64,000 nt of DNA from Cupriavidus consociatus. Its GTDB lineage: Bacteria > Pseudomonadota > Gammaproteobacteria > Burkholderiales > Burkholderiaceae. Below the pieces are notes generated by a model. That model had not been told where the DNA came from and ran no database searches. It saw nothing but the letters and a program-made list of their open reading frames with translations. Both the position numbers and the translations under genes were made by a program. The stretch lies in NCBI RefSeq assembly GCF_017814975.1, contig NZ_JAGIQA010000004.1:124001-188000 (forward strand). Reading direction: 5' to 3'. Shown here piece after piece: positions 37,285-45,343 of this stretch; the stretch's first letter is position 1, and every line of letters starts with the position of its first letter.

Positions 37285-38403
37285 ATGAGAGTCTTCAAGC
37301 TGCCCGACCTGGGCGAAGGCCTGCAAGAGGCCGAGATCGTGACCTGGCACGTCAAGGTGGGGGATGCGGTCGTCGCGGACCAGCCGCTGCTGTCGGTGGA
37401 GACCGCCAAGGCCATCGTCGAGATCCCCTCGCCCTATGCGGGCACCATCGCCAGGCTGCACGCGCAGCCTGGCGATATCGTCCACCTAGGCGCGCCGCTG
37501 GTCGGCTTCGAGGGCGCGGGCGAGGACGCCGATGCCGGCACGGTGGTCGGCTCTGTGCAGGTCGGCACGCGCGTGGCCAGCGAAGCGGCGCCGCCGGTCG
37601 CGGCCGCGCCTGGTGCCGGCATGGCCGCGCGCATCAAGGCCACGCCCGCGGTGCGCGCGCTGGCGCGGCGCCTCGGCGTCGACCTGGCGATGGCCACCGC
37701 GTCGGGGCCGGAGGGCACCGTCACCGCAGCAGACGTCGAACGCGTGGCCGCCACGCTGGCCGAACTCGGCGCGCCCGAAGAACTGCGCGGCGTGCGCCGC
37801 GCGATGGCGCAGAACATGGCGCGCGCGCAGAACGAGGTCGCCGCGGCCACGGTGATGGACGATGCCGATATCCACGCCTGGCAGGCGGGCGCCGATGTCA
37901 CCATCCGCCTGGTGCGCGCGCTGGTGGCCGGCTGCCGCGCCGAGCCGGGCCTGAACGCCTGGTACGAAGGCCAGACCGGACGCCGCCACGTGCTGAAGAA
38001 GATCGACGTGGGCATTGCCGCCGACCTGCCCGAAGGGCTGTTCGTGCCGGTGCTGCGCGACGTGGGCAACCGCGACGCGGCCGACCTGCGCCATGGGCTG
38101 GACCGCATGCGCGCGGACATCCGGGCGCGCACCATCGCGCCGGAGGAGATGCGCGGCAATACCATCACGCTGTCCAACTTCGGCATGATTGCGGGGCGCT
38201 ATGCGGCGCCCATCGTGGTGCCACCGACGGTGGCGATCCTTGGGGCTGGACGGATACGCGACGAAGTGGTCGCGGCTGGCGGTGCGCCGGCGGTGCACAG
38301 GGTGATGCCGCTCAGCCTGACATTCGATCACAGGGTGGTGACAGGGGGAGAGGCGGCGCGGTTTCTGGCGGCGGTGATTGCGGATCTGGAGATGCCGGCC
38401 TAG
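37285..38403 (+). CDS. 2-oxoacid dehydrogenase E2 (dihydrolipoyl acyltransferase), variant motif
   Basis: Predicted 372 residues. A single lipoyl domain starts MRVFKLPDLGEGLQEAEIV, with lipoyl-Lys42 in SVETAKAIVEIPSP. A peripheral subunit-binding domain follows (TPAVRALARRLGVDLAMATA), then the catalytic domain with a C-terminal TFDHRVVTGGEAARFL. The catalytic His349 is present, but the usual Asp of HxxxDG is Thr353. It transfers the acyl group to CoA. No E3 (lipoamide dehydrogenase) gene follows, so an E3 encoded elsewhere must be used. RBS GAGGAA lies 8 nt upstream. Confidence 0.92.
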   Translation: MRVFKLPDLGEGLQEAEIVTWHVKVGDAVVADQPLLSVETAKAIVEIPSPYAGTIARLHAQPGDIVHLGAPLVGFEGAGEDADAGTVVGSVQVGTRVASEAAPPVAAAPGAGMAARIKATPAVRALARRLGVDLAMATASGPEGTVTAADVERVAATLAELGAPEELRGVRRAMAQNMARAQNEVAAATVMDDADIHAWQAGADVTIRLVRALVAGCRAEPGLNAWYEGQTGRRHVLKKIDVGIAADLPEGLFVPVLRDVGNRDAADLRHGLDRMRADIRARTIAPEEMRGNTITLSNFGMIAGRYAAPIVVPPTVAILGAGRIRDEVVAAGGAPAVHRVMPLSLTFDHRVVTGGEAARFLAAVIADLEMPA

Positions 38404-38449
38404 CGGGACGCCGGAAAAAGCGCCAGCAATTCCTGCCGTCCCTTGTGAA

Positions 38450-38528
38450 CGCACCCCTCTCCCGCGCAGTGGGAGAGGGGTGCGGGTGAGGGCCGGACCC
38501 CTGCCCCTCTCGCGCAGGCGGGAGAGGG
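38450..38528. repeat. Two REP-like hairpins after the E2 gene
   Basis: First unit: CGCACCCCTCTCCC (38450-38463) is a perfect 14-bp inverted repeat of 38471-38484, with a 7-nt loop. Second unit: CCCTCTCGC (38505-38513) pairs imperfectly with 38518-38528. Both carry the CTCTC(C/G)GC...GGGAGAGGG core, also seen in the hairpin at 31254-31285, suggesting a dispersed repeat family. Confidence 0.75.
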
Positions 38529-38565
38529 AAGCAAACCGGCGCGGTTTGGCGAGGTTTGCGCTGTA

Positions 38566-38571
38566 TATAAT
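38566..38571 (+). promoter_or_regulatory. Candidate -10 element for the small RHH gene
   Basis: TATAAT exactly matches the -10 consensus, 37 nt upstream of the ATG. The best -35 (TTTGGC) has a short spacer of 15 nt. Confidence 0.4.
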
Positions 38572-38607
38572 GCCGTCGATCGCCGCCGCCGGACCGCCTG
38601 CCCCCTC

Positions 38608-38802
38608 ATGGAATCCAAGACCGCCCGCCTCACCGTCCTGATCGACCCGGTCAAGAAGAAGGCCTTCGAAACCCTGTGCGCCGCGCAGGACCTGACGCCG
38701 TCGCAGGTGGTGCGCCAGCTGATCCGCGAATACCTGGCCCAGCACGGCGTGGAATACGCCACCAAGGCACGGCCCGCCGGCAGCGGCCGGCAAAAGAAGT
38801 AG
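38608..38802 (+). CDS. Small ribbon-helix-helix-like protein
   Basis: Predicted 64 residues. MESKTARLTVLIDPVKKKAF, then ETLCAAQDLTPSQVVRQLIREYL, has the short beta strand followed by two helices expected of a ribbon-helix-helix (CopG/Arc type) DNA-binding protein. A basic tail (TKARPAGSGRQKK) follows. No toxin partner is adjacent, so it may act as an independent regulator. It ends 1 nt before the convergent sulP-type gene stop. Confidence 0.7.
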   Translation: MESKTARLTVLIDPVKKKAFETLCAAQDLTPSQVVRQLIREYLAQHGVEYATKARPAGSGRQKK

Positions 38803-38803
38803 G

Positions 38804-40513
38804 TCAGTGCGAGGCGCGCGTGTCCTCGCGATCCGGTTCCGTACCGCCCTCTTCCGCCAGCACGCCGCAGCGCCGCAGCGCCTGCGCCAGCGCATCCGCG
38901 TAATTTTCCTGCCCCAGCACCGCAAGCACCCCGGCCCGCTCCAGCTTCTGCCGCACGCGCGCATTGGCCTCGGCCAGCACCACCGCCACGCCGCGCCGGC
39001 GCAGCGTGCGGATCACGGCTTCGAGCGTCTGCAAGCCGGTCATGTCGATGAACGGCACCCGGCCCAGTCGGATCAGCAGCACGCGCGGCTCGGTATGGGT
39101 GTGCACCAGCGCCTGTTCGCACGCTTCGACCGCGCCGAAGAAGAACGGGCCGTCGATGGCGTAGACCAGCACGCCCGGCGGCATCCGCGCCGCCAGGGAA
39201 TCGGCTGCGCCCGCTTCGGCGCTTAGCTCGCGCTCGATGCCCGTCACGTCCTGGCGTGTCACCTCCACCGACGCCGACATGCGCCGCAGGAACTGCAGCA
39301 TGGCCAGGATCACGCCGATGTTGACCGCGACTACCAGGTCGGTCAGCACGGTCAGCGTAAAGGTGATCAGCAGGATCGCCACGTCGGCGCGCGGCGCGCG
39401 CCGCACCATGCGCGCAAACTGGCGCGCCTCGCTCATGTTCCACGCCACCACGAACAGGATCGCGGCCAGCGTTGCCAGCGGCACGCTCGCTGCCAGCGGT
39501 GCCAGGAACAGCAGCACCAGCACCAGCGTCAGTGCATGCGCGATGCCGGCCAGCGGGCTATTGCCGCCGTTGCGGATATTGGTGGCGGTGCGGGCGATGG
39601 CGCCGGTTGCGGCAAACCCGCCGAACAGTGGCGCCAGGATATTGGCGATGCCCTGCCCCACCAGCTCCTGGTTGGAATCGTGCCGGGTGCCGGCCATGCC
39701 GTCGGCCACCACCGCGGACAGCAGCGATTCGATCGCGCCCAGCATGGCGATGGTGAAGGCGGGTCCTGCCAGCTCGATCATGCGCGCCAGCGAGATCTCC
39801 GGCAGCGACGGTGCCGGAAGGCCGCGCGGCAGGCCGCCGAAGGCGCTGCCGATGGTGGCCACGCCATCGAAGCGGAACAGCGCCTGCAGCACGGTGGCCG
39901 CCACCAGCGCCACCAGCGGGCCGGGAATGCGATGCAGCCAGCGGACCCGCGGTGCGCCCAGCACCAGCAGCAGGCTCCCCAGCGCGAGCGCGGTCGTGGC
40001 CGCATGCCACTGCGGCAGCGCCTGCAGCAGGTGCCACAACTTTTCATGGAAGTGGGTGCCGGCTACCGGCGGCAGCCCGAAGAAGTCGCGCCATTGCCCG
40101 ACGAAGATGATCACGCCGATGCCGGCGGTAAAGCCCACGATCACCGGCGCGGGAATGTAGCGGATCACGCCGCCCAGCCGCGCCAGGCCCAGCGCCAGCA
40201 GGATCAGCCCGGCCATCAGCGTGGCGAGTTGCAGCCCCCCGATCCCATGGCGCGCGGTGATGGCGGACAGCACCACGATGAACGCGCCGGTGGGCCCGGC
40301 GATCTGCAGGCGGCTGCCGCCGAACATCGACACCGCCAGCCCGGCCACGATGGCCGTGTACAGCCCTTGCTCCGGCTTGGCGCCGGATGCGATCGCGAAG
40401 GCCATCGCCAGCGGCAACGCCACCACACCGACGATCACGCCCGACACCAGGTTAGGCAGCCAGTTGGCGCGGCGGAACAGCCCGGCCTGCCATGCTTCGC
40501 GCAGCGCGATCAT
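38804..40513 (-). CDS. SulP-family anion permease with STAS domain
   Basis: Predicted 569 residues. The SulP signature is near the start: NLVSGVIVGVVALPLAMAFAI, then ASGAKPEQGLYTAIVAGLA and MFGGSRLQIAGPTGAF. About 10-12 transmembrane helices follow, including NQELVGQGIANILAPLFGGF. A C-terminal STAS domain includes RLGRVPFIDMTGLQTLEAVI. SulP proteins carry sulfate, bicarbonate or dicarboxylates; the substrate cannot be set from sequence. The promoter region contains an AT-rich patch around 40,570-40,595. The gene is divergent from uspA. Confidence 0.92.
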   Translation of the reverse strand: MIALREAWQAGLFRRANWLPNLVSGVIVGVVALPLAMAFAIASGAKPEQGLYTAIVAGLAVSMFGGSRLQIAGPTGAFIVVLSAITARHGIGGLQLATLMAGLILLALGLARLGGVIRYIPAPVIVGFTAGIGVIIFVGQWRDFFGLPPVAGTHFHEKLWHLLQALPQWHAATTALALGSLLLVLGAPRVRWLHRIPGPLVALVAATVLQALFRFDGVATIGSAFGGLPRGLPAPSLPEISLARMIELAGPAFTIAMLGAIESLLSAVVADGMAGTRHDSNQELVGQGIANILAPLFGGFAATGAIARTATNIRNGGNSPLAGIAHALTLVLVLLFLAPLAASVPLATLAAILFVVAWNMSEARQFARMVRRAPRADVAILLITFTLTVLTDLVVAVNIGVILAMLQFLRRMSASVEVTRQDVTGIERELSAEAGAADSLAARMPPGVLVYAIDGPFFFGAVEACEQALVHTHTEPRVLLIRLGRVPFIDMTGLQTLEAVIRTLRRRGVAVVLAEANARVRQKLERAGVLAVLGQENYADALAQALRRCGVLAEEGGTEPDREDTRASH

Positions 40514-40802
40514 GCGGAGGATCCTTGCAGTGGGTCAACGCCGGAGGGAGGGGGCGCAGGTGCATCGAATGATAACAACATGTTAATAAAAGTGACATGC
40601 CACCCCGGCACTTGCGGCCTGCGCCGACCTCGCGGCATCGCGCCATCAAGGGCCGGCGCAAGAAGGCCGCGCGAGGACGCCGCCGGGCCTGCACGCGACC
40701 TGTCGCTATCACCGGCCAATTCCTATACTTGAGTGGCTCGTCCGGACGGTCCGGGCGGAACGGCCCGGCGGACGCGGCTATTCACTGCAATCGGAGGCCA
40801 TC

Positions 40803-41240
40803 ATGTTCAAGCACCTCCTTGTCCCCACCGACGGCTCCGCACGCGCCGAAGCGACGGTAGCCCGCGCCATGACCTTCGCCAGCCGCATCGGCGCACGCGC
40901 GACCGGCCTGCATGTGATTCCCGAGTACCACGTATTGACGTACCGGCTGACCAGCCAGCAGGACACCCGAGACTCGTTCGCGGCCGAGGCCGCACGCCAT
41001 GCCGATACCTTCCTGGCCGCGGTCACGCGTGCCGCCAGCCAGGCCGGCGTGCCGTGCGACACCGTCACCGCCACCGACGACCACCCGTGGCAGGCCATCA
41101 TCCAGTGCGCCGAGCAGCGCGGCTGCGACCTGATCGTGATGTCGTCGCACGGGCGGCGCGGGTTGCAGGCATTGCTGATCGGCAGTGAAACGCAAAAGGT
41201 CCTGACGCACAGCGCGATCCCGGTGCTGGTCTTGCGCTAG
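40803..41240 (+). CDS. Universal stress protein (UspA family)
   Basis: Predicted 145 residues, the standard single-domain size. MFKHLLVPTDGSARAEATVA at the start and CDLIVMSSHGRRGLQALLIG near the end, followed by GSETQKVLTHSAIPVLVLR, are the nucleotide-binding features. These proteins help survival under stress such as starvation and low oxygen. A TATACT hexamer (40724-40729) may be its -10 element. A terminator follows. Confidence 0.94.
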   Translation: MFKHLLVPTDGSARAEATVARAMTFASRIGARATGLHVIPEYHVLTYRLTSQQDTRDSFAAEAARHADTFLAAVTRAASQAGVPCDTVTATDDHPWQAIIQCAEQRGCDLIVMSSHGRRGLQALLIGSETQKVLTHSAIPVLVLR

Positions 41241-41253
41241 GCACCAGGCAATC

Positions 41254-41292
41254 GCGCGCGTTGCCGGCCGGCACGCCGGCAGCGCGCATTTT
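41254..41292 (+). terminator. Terminator after uspA
   Basis: GCGCGCG...TTGCCGGC (41254-41268) pairs with GCCGGCAGCGCGC (41275-41287), with a 2-nt bulge, followed by ATTTT. It lies between uspA and the peroxiredoxin gene. Confidence 0.75.
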
Positions 41293-41322
41293 CCACCCAT
41301 GCCAACTGCAAGGAGCGCAACC

Positions 41323-41979
41323 ATGGCGATTCGACTGGGCGAACAAGCCCCGGATTTCACCGCAGACACCACGGAAGGCAAGCTCAGCTTCCATGAATGG
41401 ATCGGCGACAGCTGGGCGATCCTGTTCTCGCACCCCAAGGACTTCACGCCGGTATGCACCACCGAACTGGGTTACATGGCGCGGCTCAAGCCAGAATTCG
41501 ACAAGCGCAACACCAAGATCATCGGCCTGAGCATCGATCCCGTCAGCGACCACCAGCGCTGGGCCAAGGACATCGAAGAGACCCAGGGCGCCGCCATCAA
41601 CTATCCGATGATTGGCGATGCCGACCTGACCGTGGCCAAGCTCTACGACATGATCCACCCTGAAGCCAGCGGCGCCGGACCGCGCACGGCGGTGGACAAC
41701 GCCACCATCCGCTCGGTGTTCATCATCGGCCCGGACAAGAAGGTCAAGGCGATGCTGGTGTATCCGATGACCGCGGGGCGCAATTTCGATGAAGTGCTAC
41801 GCCTGCTCGACTCGCTGCAGCTCAACGCCAAGCACACCGTCGCCACGCCGGTGAACTGGAAGCCGGGCGAGGACGTCATCATTCCGACATCGGTTTCGGA
41901 CGAAGATGCGAAGAAGAAATACCCGCAAGGGTTCAAGACGCTGAAGCCCTACCTGCGCACGGTGGAGCAGCCCAAGTAG
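41323..41979 (+). CDS. 1-Cys peroxiredoxin (Prx6 type)
   Basis: Predicted 218 residues from the ATG at 41323, with AAGGAG 7 nt upstream. The peroxidatic Cys45 is in DFTPVCTTELG. The Prx6-type C-terminal part (LSIDPVSDHQRWAKDIEETQ; YPMTAGRNFDEVLRLLDSLQ) and TPVNWKPGEDVIIPTSVSDE are typical, and no resolving Cys is seen. It reduces hydrogen peroxide and organic hydroperoxides in the cytoplasm. It is next to uspA, suggesting a shared stress context. Confidence 0.95.
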   Translation: MAIRLGEQAPDFTADTTEGKLSFHEWIGDSWAILFSHPKDFTPVCTTELGYMARLKPEFDKRNTKIIGLSIDPVSDHQRWAKDIEETQGAAINYPMIGDADLTVAKLYDMIHPEASGAGPRTAVDNATIRSVFIIGPDKKVKAMLVYPMTAGRNFDEVLRLLDSLQLNAKHTVATPVNWKPGEDVIIPTSVSDEDAKKKYPQGFKTLKPYLRTVEQPK

Positions 41980-42077
41980 CGGAGGAGAGGCCCCGGGAGC
42001 GACCGGGCCAGACCAGACAAGGGAGAGAGCGAGCGAGGGAGCGCGGCAGGGCGTGGAGGTCACGCAGGACCGCCGGC

Positions 42078-42108
42078 AGGCGTCCCGGGCAGTTCGGCCG
42101 GGACGCCT
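42078..42108 (+). terminator. 11-bp GC hairpin after the peroxiredoxin gene
   Basis: AGGCGTCCCGG (42078-42088) is a perfect inverted repeat of CCGGGACGCCT (42098-42108), with a 9-nt loop. No U-tract follows, so termination may be weak or the hairpin may protect the 3' end. Confidence 0.6.
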
Positions 42109-42111
42109 GAC

Positions 42112-42147
42112 TTGTCCACAGGATCTATCCACAGCTTCGGTGGATAT
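42112..42147. repeat. Cluster of DnaA-box-like words with an inverted repeat
   Basis: TTGTCCACA (42112-42120) and CTATCCACA (42125-42133) each differ at one position from TTATCCACA. TATCCAC (42126-42132) is an inverted repeat of GTGGATA (42140-42146) with a 7-nt spacer. Confidence 0.65.
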
Positions 42148-42333
42148 CCCCCCTCTTGACAACCGCCAAGGGCGCGCCGGCCTTGGCTCGTACTGGAGTG
42201 CCCGTTTTATAGGCAAACCGTAAACATACGGGAATGCTTGCAGCCTGAATGATTTTGTGCCTTGTGCTGCCTAAGGCCACACCAGTTATGGCCTCGGGCA
42301 CCGAACTCATGACCAAACTCAGACAGCGTCCGC

Positions 42334-43290
42334 TCAGCGCGTCAGCACCTCGCGGATGGTGTCGGCCAGTTCCCTGGCGACGAACTTCGCCACGTAGGCA
42401 TCCGCGCCCACCTTGCGCACGTGCTCCTCGCTGGCCTCGCCCGACAGTGACGAATGAATCACCACCGGCAGCTGCTTCAAGCGGCTGTCGGCCTTGATCT
42501 TGCGCGTCAGCGTAAAGCCGTCCATCTCCGGCATTTCCAGGTCGGTCAGCACCAGCGCCACTTCGTCCTGCACCGACTTGCCGTGGCTGGCCGCCTCACC
42601 GGCGATGCGGTCGAGCAGTTCCCACGCTTCCTTGCCCGACTTGGTCATCAGCACCGGAGCGCCCAGCGCCTTCAGGCCCTGCTCGATCAGGCCGCGAGCG
42701 AGCGCGGAATCGTCGGCGGCGATTACCTTGAGACCCGGGCGCAGGTTCAACCGCGGGCCGACCGAGCCCGGCTCGACATCCGGCTGCCGCGTCGGCAGCA
42801 CATCGCGCAGGATCTGCTCCACGTCCAGCACCTGCACCAGGCGCGCCTGCTCCGTGCCGGCATCCAGCTTGGCAATGCTGGTGACGTGGCCGGTGCGCAC
42901 GCTGGCCTCGGCCGAGTGCACCTGGTTCCACTCCAGGCGCACGATTTCCTCCACCGCCTCGACCGCGAAGCCTTGCGTCGAGCGTGCGTACTCGGTCACC
43001 AGCAGGATGCCGAGCCCGTTGCGCGGCTTGCATCCCACCAGCCTGGGCAGGTCGATCACGGGGATCACCTGGCCGCGGATATCGGCCATGCCCAGGATCG
43101 ACGGGTCGGCCCCGACCACGGTCGTCACCGGCGGCATTACCAGGATCTCGCGCACCTTGAAGACGTTGATGCCGAACAACTCGGACTGTCCGCTGTGCTC
43201 GGCATCGCCCAGCCGGAACAGCAGCAGTTCGAACTGGTTGTTGTTGGTGAGGTTAGTCCGTTCGTCGATGTCCCTCATGGAACTGCTCAT
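42334..43290 (-). CDS. cheV: Chemotaxis coupling protein CheV (CheW-REC)
   Basis: Predicted 318 residues from ATG 43290, with GGGAG 6 nt upstream. The N-terminal CheW domain includes INVFKVREILVMPPVTTVVG and DIRGQVIPVIDLPRLVG. The C-terminal receiver domain has Asp in LVLTDLEMPEMDGFTLTRKI and a PVVIHSSLSGEASEE segment. CheV links chemoreceptors to CheA and is modulated by phosphorylation. No other chemotaxis genes are in the window, so it is an orphan copy. Confidence 0.94.
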   Translation of the reverse strand: MSSSMRDIDERTNLTNNNQFELLLFRLGDAEHSGQSELFGINVFKVREILVMPPVTTVVGADPSILGMADIRGQVIPVIDLPRLVGCKPRNGLGILLVTEYARSTQGFAVEAVEEIVRLEWNQVHSAEASVRTGHVTSIAKLDAGTEQARLVQVLDVEQILRDVLPTRQPDVEPGSVGPRLNLRPGLKVIAADDSALARGLIEQGLKALGAPVLMTKSGKEAWELLDRIAGEAASHGKSVQDEVALVLTDLEMPEMDGFTLTRKIKADSRLKQLPVVIHSSLSGEASEEHVRKVGADAYVAKFVARELADTIREVLTR

Positions 43291-43446
43291 GCGTCGCTCC
43301 CGTGCCGTGCGTTGGATGGTCTGTGGCCGCCGTGTGTGCATTGCCCTGCCGCCGCGGCGGCTGGCGGACGGCAGGGGTCATGACTGGATATCGGCGCGGG
43401 GGACTGGAGAGTTGAGGGAGGCGGCCACGCGGAGGGGCTGAGGTCG

Positions 43447-43707
43447 TTACCCTCCCGCCAACGCCTGCAATATATGCACCTCATCCGTTTCCTGGAGCGG
43501 CGCATCCAGCTGCATCAGCTGCGTCCGGTTCACGAACACCCGGATGTACGGCCGCAACTTCCCCTGCTCGTCGACAATGCGGAACCGCATCCCCGGAAAC
43601 TGCCGGTCCAGATCATCCAGCAGCGCGCCGATGCTCGCCCCGTGAGCTTCCACATACTCGCGCTGCCCGGTGTAAGAGAACAGCGGCGTGGCAATGCGTA
43701 CTTGCAT
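43447..43707 (-). CDS. MoaD/ThiS-like small protein
   Basis: Predicted 86 residues, with GGAGGG 5 nt upstream. VRIATPLFSYTGQREYVEA, SIGALLDDLDRQFPGM and RPYIRVFVNRTQLM, then ALAGG at the C-terminus, form a beta-grasp sulfur-carrier fold with the diagnostic C-terminal Gly-Gly. Such proteins carry sulfur as a thiocarboxylate after adenylation. It starts 14 nt after the BNR-repeat gene, so they form a pair. It is not next to molybdopterin or thiamine genes. Confidence 0.85.
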   Translation of the reverse strand: MQVRIATPLFSYTGQREYVEAHGASIGALLDDLDRQFPGMRFRIVDEQGKLRPYIRVFVNRTQLMQLDAPLQETDEVHILQALAGG

Positions 43708-43721
43708 GGCAGCCCTCCGAC

Positions 43722-44867
43722 TCAGGCCGGCCGCGCCACGCTGACGGCGTAGACCTGCGGCAGGTGGCTGGCGATGCAGCGCCAGTGCTCGCCTTCGTCG
43801 ACACTGGCCCAGATCTCGCCGCCGGTGGTGCCGAAGTACACGCCCACCGGCCCGTGGCGGTCGGTGGCCATGGCCTGCCGCTTGACCGTAAACCAGCCCT
43901 GCTCGGGCGGCAGGCCGCGGTCCTGGCGCTGCCAGGTCTCGCCGCCGTCGCGGGTGACATAGGCCGCGGGGTGGCCGCCGGGACTGACGCGCGGCCAGAC
44001 ATCGCTGCCGTCCATCGGGAACACCCACACTGTGCGCGCATCGCGCGGGTGCGCGACGATCGGGAAGCCGATGTCGCCCACCTCGGCCGGCATCGCCTCG
44101 CCGATGCGCTTCCATATGCCTTCGCTCCGGTCCATGCGATAGATGCCGCAATGGTTCTGCTGGTACAGGATGTCGGGGTTGGCCGGGTGCTGCAGCACAC
44201 AGTGCGGATCCTGGCCGTATTCCGGGTTGGGGTCGGGCAGGAAGGTGGCCAGGCTGCCGCGGTTCAGCGGTTTCCAGTCGGCACCCGCGTCCGTGCTCTC
44301 GAACACGCCGCCGCTGGACATGCCGATATAGAGATGGCGCTGGTCGCGCGGATCGACCAGCACGGAGTGCATCTTGGGGCCGTCGGGAGTGCCGTCCTGC
44401 TCGCCGCCGGTCCAGTTGCGCCACATCGGGTGGTCGTTGAAGCCCGACACTGTCTCCCACGTGGCGCCGTGGTCGGTGCTGCGGAACAGCCCCTGCGGCG
44501 AGGTGCCGGCGTACCAGGCGCCGGGTTCGCTGGCGTGGCCGGGGGTCAGCCAGAATACGTGGTCGACCACGCGGCCGGTCTCGCCTTCAGCCGCCTTGTC
44601 GAAAGCGGGCGGACGCGTCGCCTCGGTCCAGTTGCGCCCGCCGTCGGCGGAGCGGAACACCGTCGGGCCAAGATGGCCGGTGCGCGCGGCCATCAGCATC
44701 CGCGACGGGTCGCGAGGGTCCTGAACGATGTGGTGGATGGTGTGGCCAAGGAAGGTGGGACCTGCCAGCTGCCAGTGGCCGCGGGCGGCGTCGCTGGTCA
44801 GGGTCCACGCACCCTTGGTGGTGGCGACCAGCAGCGTGATCGGGCCGGTGTCGGGGGACGTCGTCAT
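43722..44867 (-). CDS. BNR-repeat (sialidase-like) beta-propeller protein
   Basis: Predicted 381 residues from ATG 44867 (AGGAG with 5-nt spacing; the ATG at 44870 is too close). Asp-box-like repeats are frequent: VFRSADGGRNWTEATRP, LFRSTDHGATWETVSGF, VFESTDAGADWKPLNRG, VTRDGGETWQRQDRG and ASVDEGEHWRCIAS. This gives a BNR/WD40-type beta-propeller with no signal peptide, so cytoplasmic. It is not a typical sialidase. Paired with the MoaD-like gene; function unknown. Confidence 0.85.
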   Translation of the reverse strand: MTTSPDTGPITLLVATTKGAWTLTSDAARGHWQLAGPTFLGHTIHHIVQDPRDPSRMLMAARTGHLGPTVFRSADGGRNWTEATRPPAFDKAAEGETGRVVDHVFWLTPGHASEPGAWYAGTSPQGLFRSTDHGATWETVSGFNDHPMWRNWTGGEQDGTPDGPKMHSVLVDPRDQRHLYIGMSSGGVFESTDAGADWKPLNRGSLATFLPDPNPEYGQDPHCVLQHPANPDILYQQNHCGIYRMDRSEGIWKRIGEAMPAEVGDIGFPIVAHPRDARTVWVFPMDGSDVWPRVSPGGHPAAYVTRDGGETWQRQDRGLPPEQGWFTVKRQAMATDRHGPVGVYFGTTGGEIWASVDEGEHWRCIASHLPQVYAVSVARPA

Positions 44868-44870
44868 CAT

Positions 44871-45343
44871 GGCTCCTGTGGGAAGGCCGTTGAACGATGC
44901 ATCCGAGTCTAGTACATGTAGACAGTGTTCACAATTGAGATCGGCATGAGCTCGGAAATGTGAAGTTGCAGCTTATATGTATACGGCGAGCAGGTAGCCA
45001 GAAGATAAAAGCGGATATCGCTGCGTTAGCTCGACATCGCCACAAATATATGGCATAAGCATGGTTCTCCCGAATCCGACGCAACACGCTCTATGTCTCG
45101 CATCGTCCGCTTCGCCGCATTGAACCGCCCGGCCCTGCCGGCGGCGGCGTTCGCCGTGACATCGCGGCAACCGGGCTACGCCATTGACCACGCTCACCGC
45201 GCGGTCCGCAGCGCCGTGCTTTTCCTGGCCGTGCGGGCAGCTCGGGACACTACCCTCCAGCAGACCTGAGCTTTCCCGCACGGCACATGGCGCGGATCGC
45301 CATCCGGCATCCGCTTGATCATGCAGCCAGGAGAAAGCCAGCC
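44871..45343. other. Intergenic region with promoter for the BNR gene
   Basis: About 470 nt between divergent genes. It contains the candidate promoter/operator for the BNR-repeat gene at its left end and an AT-richer stretch (about 44,930-45,060). No gene is convincing except the tiny ORF that starts at 45344. Confidence 0.45.
44906..44934 (-). promoter_or_regulatory. Candidate promoter with overlapping inverted repeat for the BNR gene
   Basis: Read on the minus strand, TTGTGA (44934-44929) and TAGACT (44911-44906) are spaced 17 nt. An inverted repeat, GTCTA (44907-44911) and TAGAC (44919-44923), lies over the -10 and spacer, so a repressor could block this promoter. Confidence 0.45.

Larger units (their letters stand above)
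41980..42333. other. Convergent intergenic region with hairpin and DnaA-box-like motifs
   Basis: Between the peroxiredoxin and cheV stops. It contains a perfect 11-bp hairpin with no T-run (42078-42088 with 42098-42108) and a cluster of TATCCACA-like words (42112-42147). No gene is convincing. Confidence 0.6.

Noticed and set aside
38608..38802. Toxin-antitoxin module
   Set aside because: The small RHH-like protein has no adjacent toxin gene; the neighbour is a SulP permease on the opposite strand.
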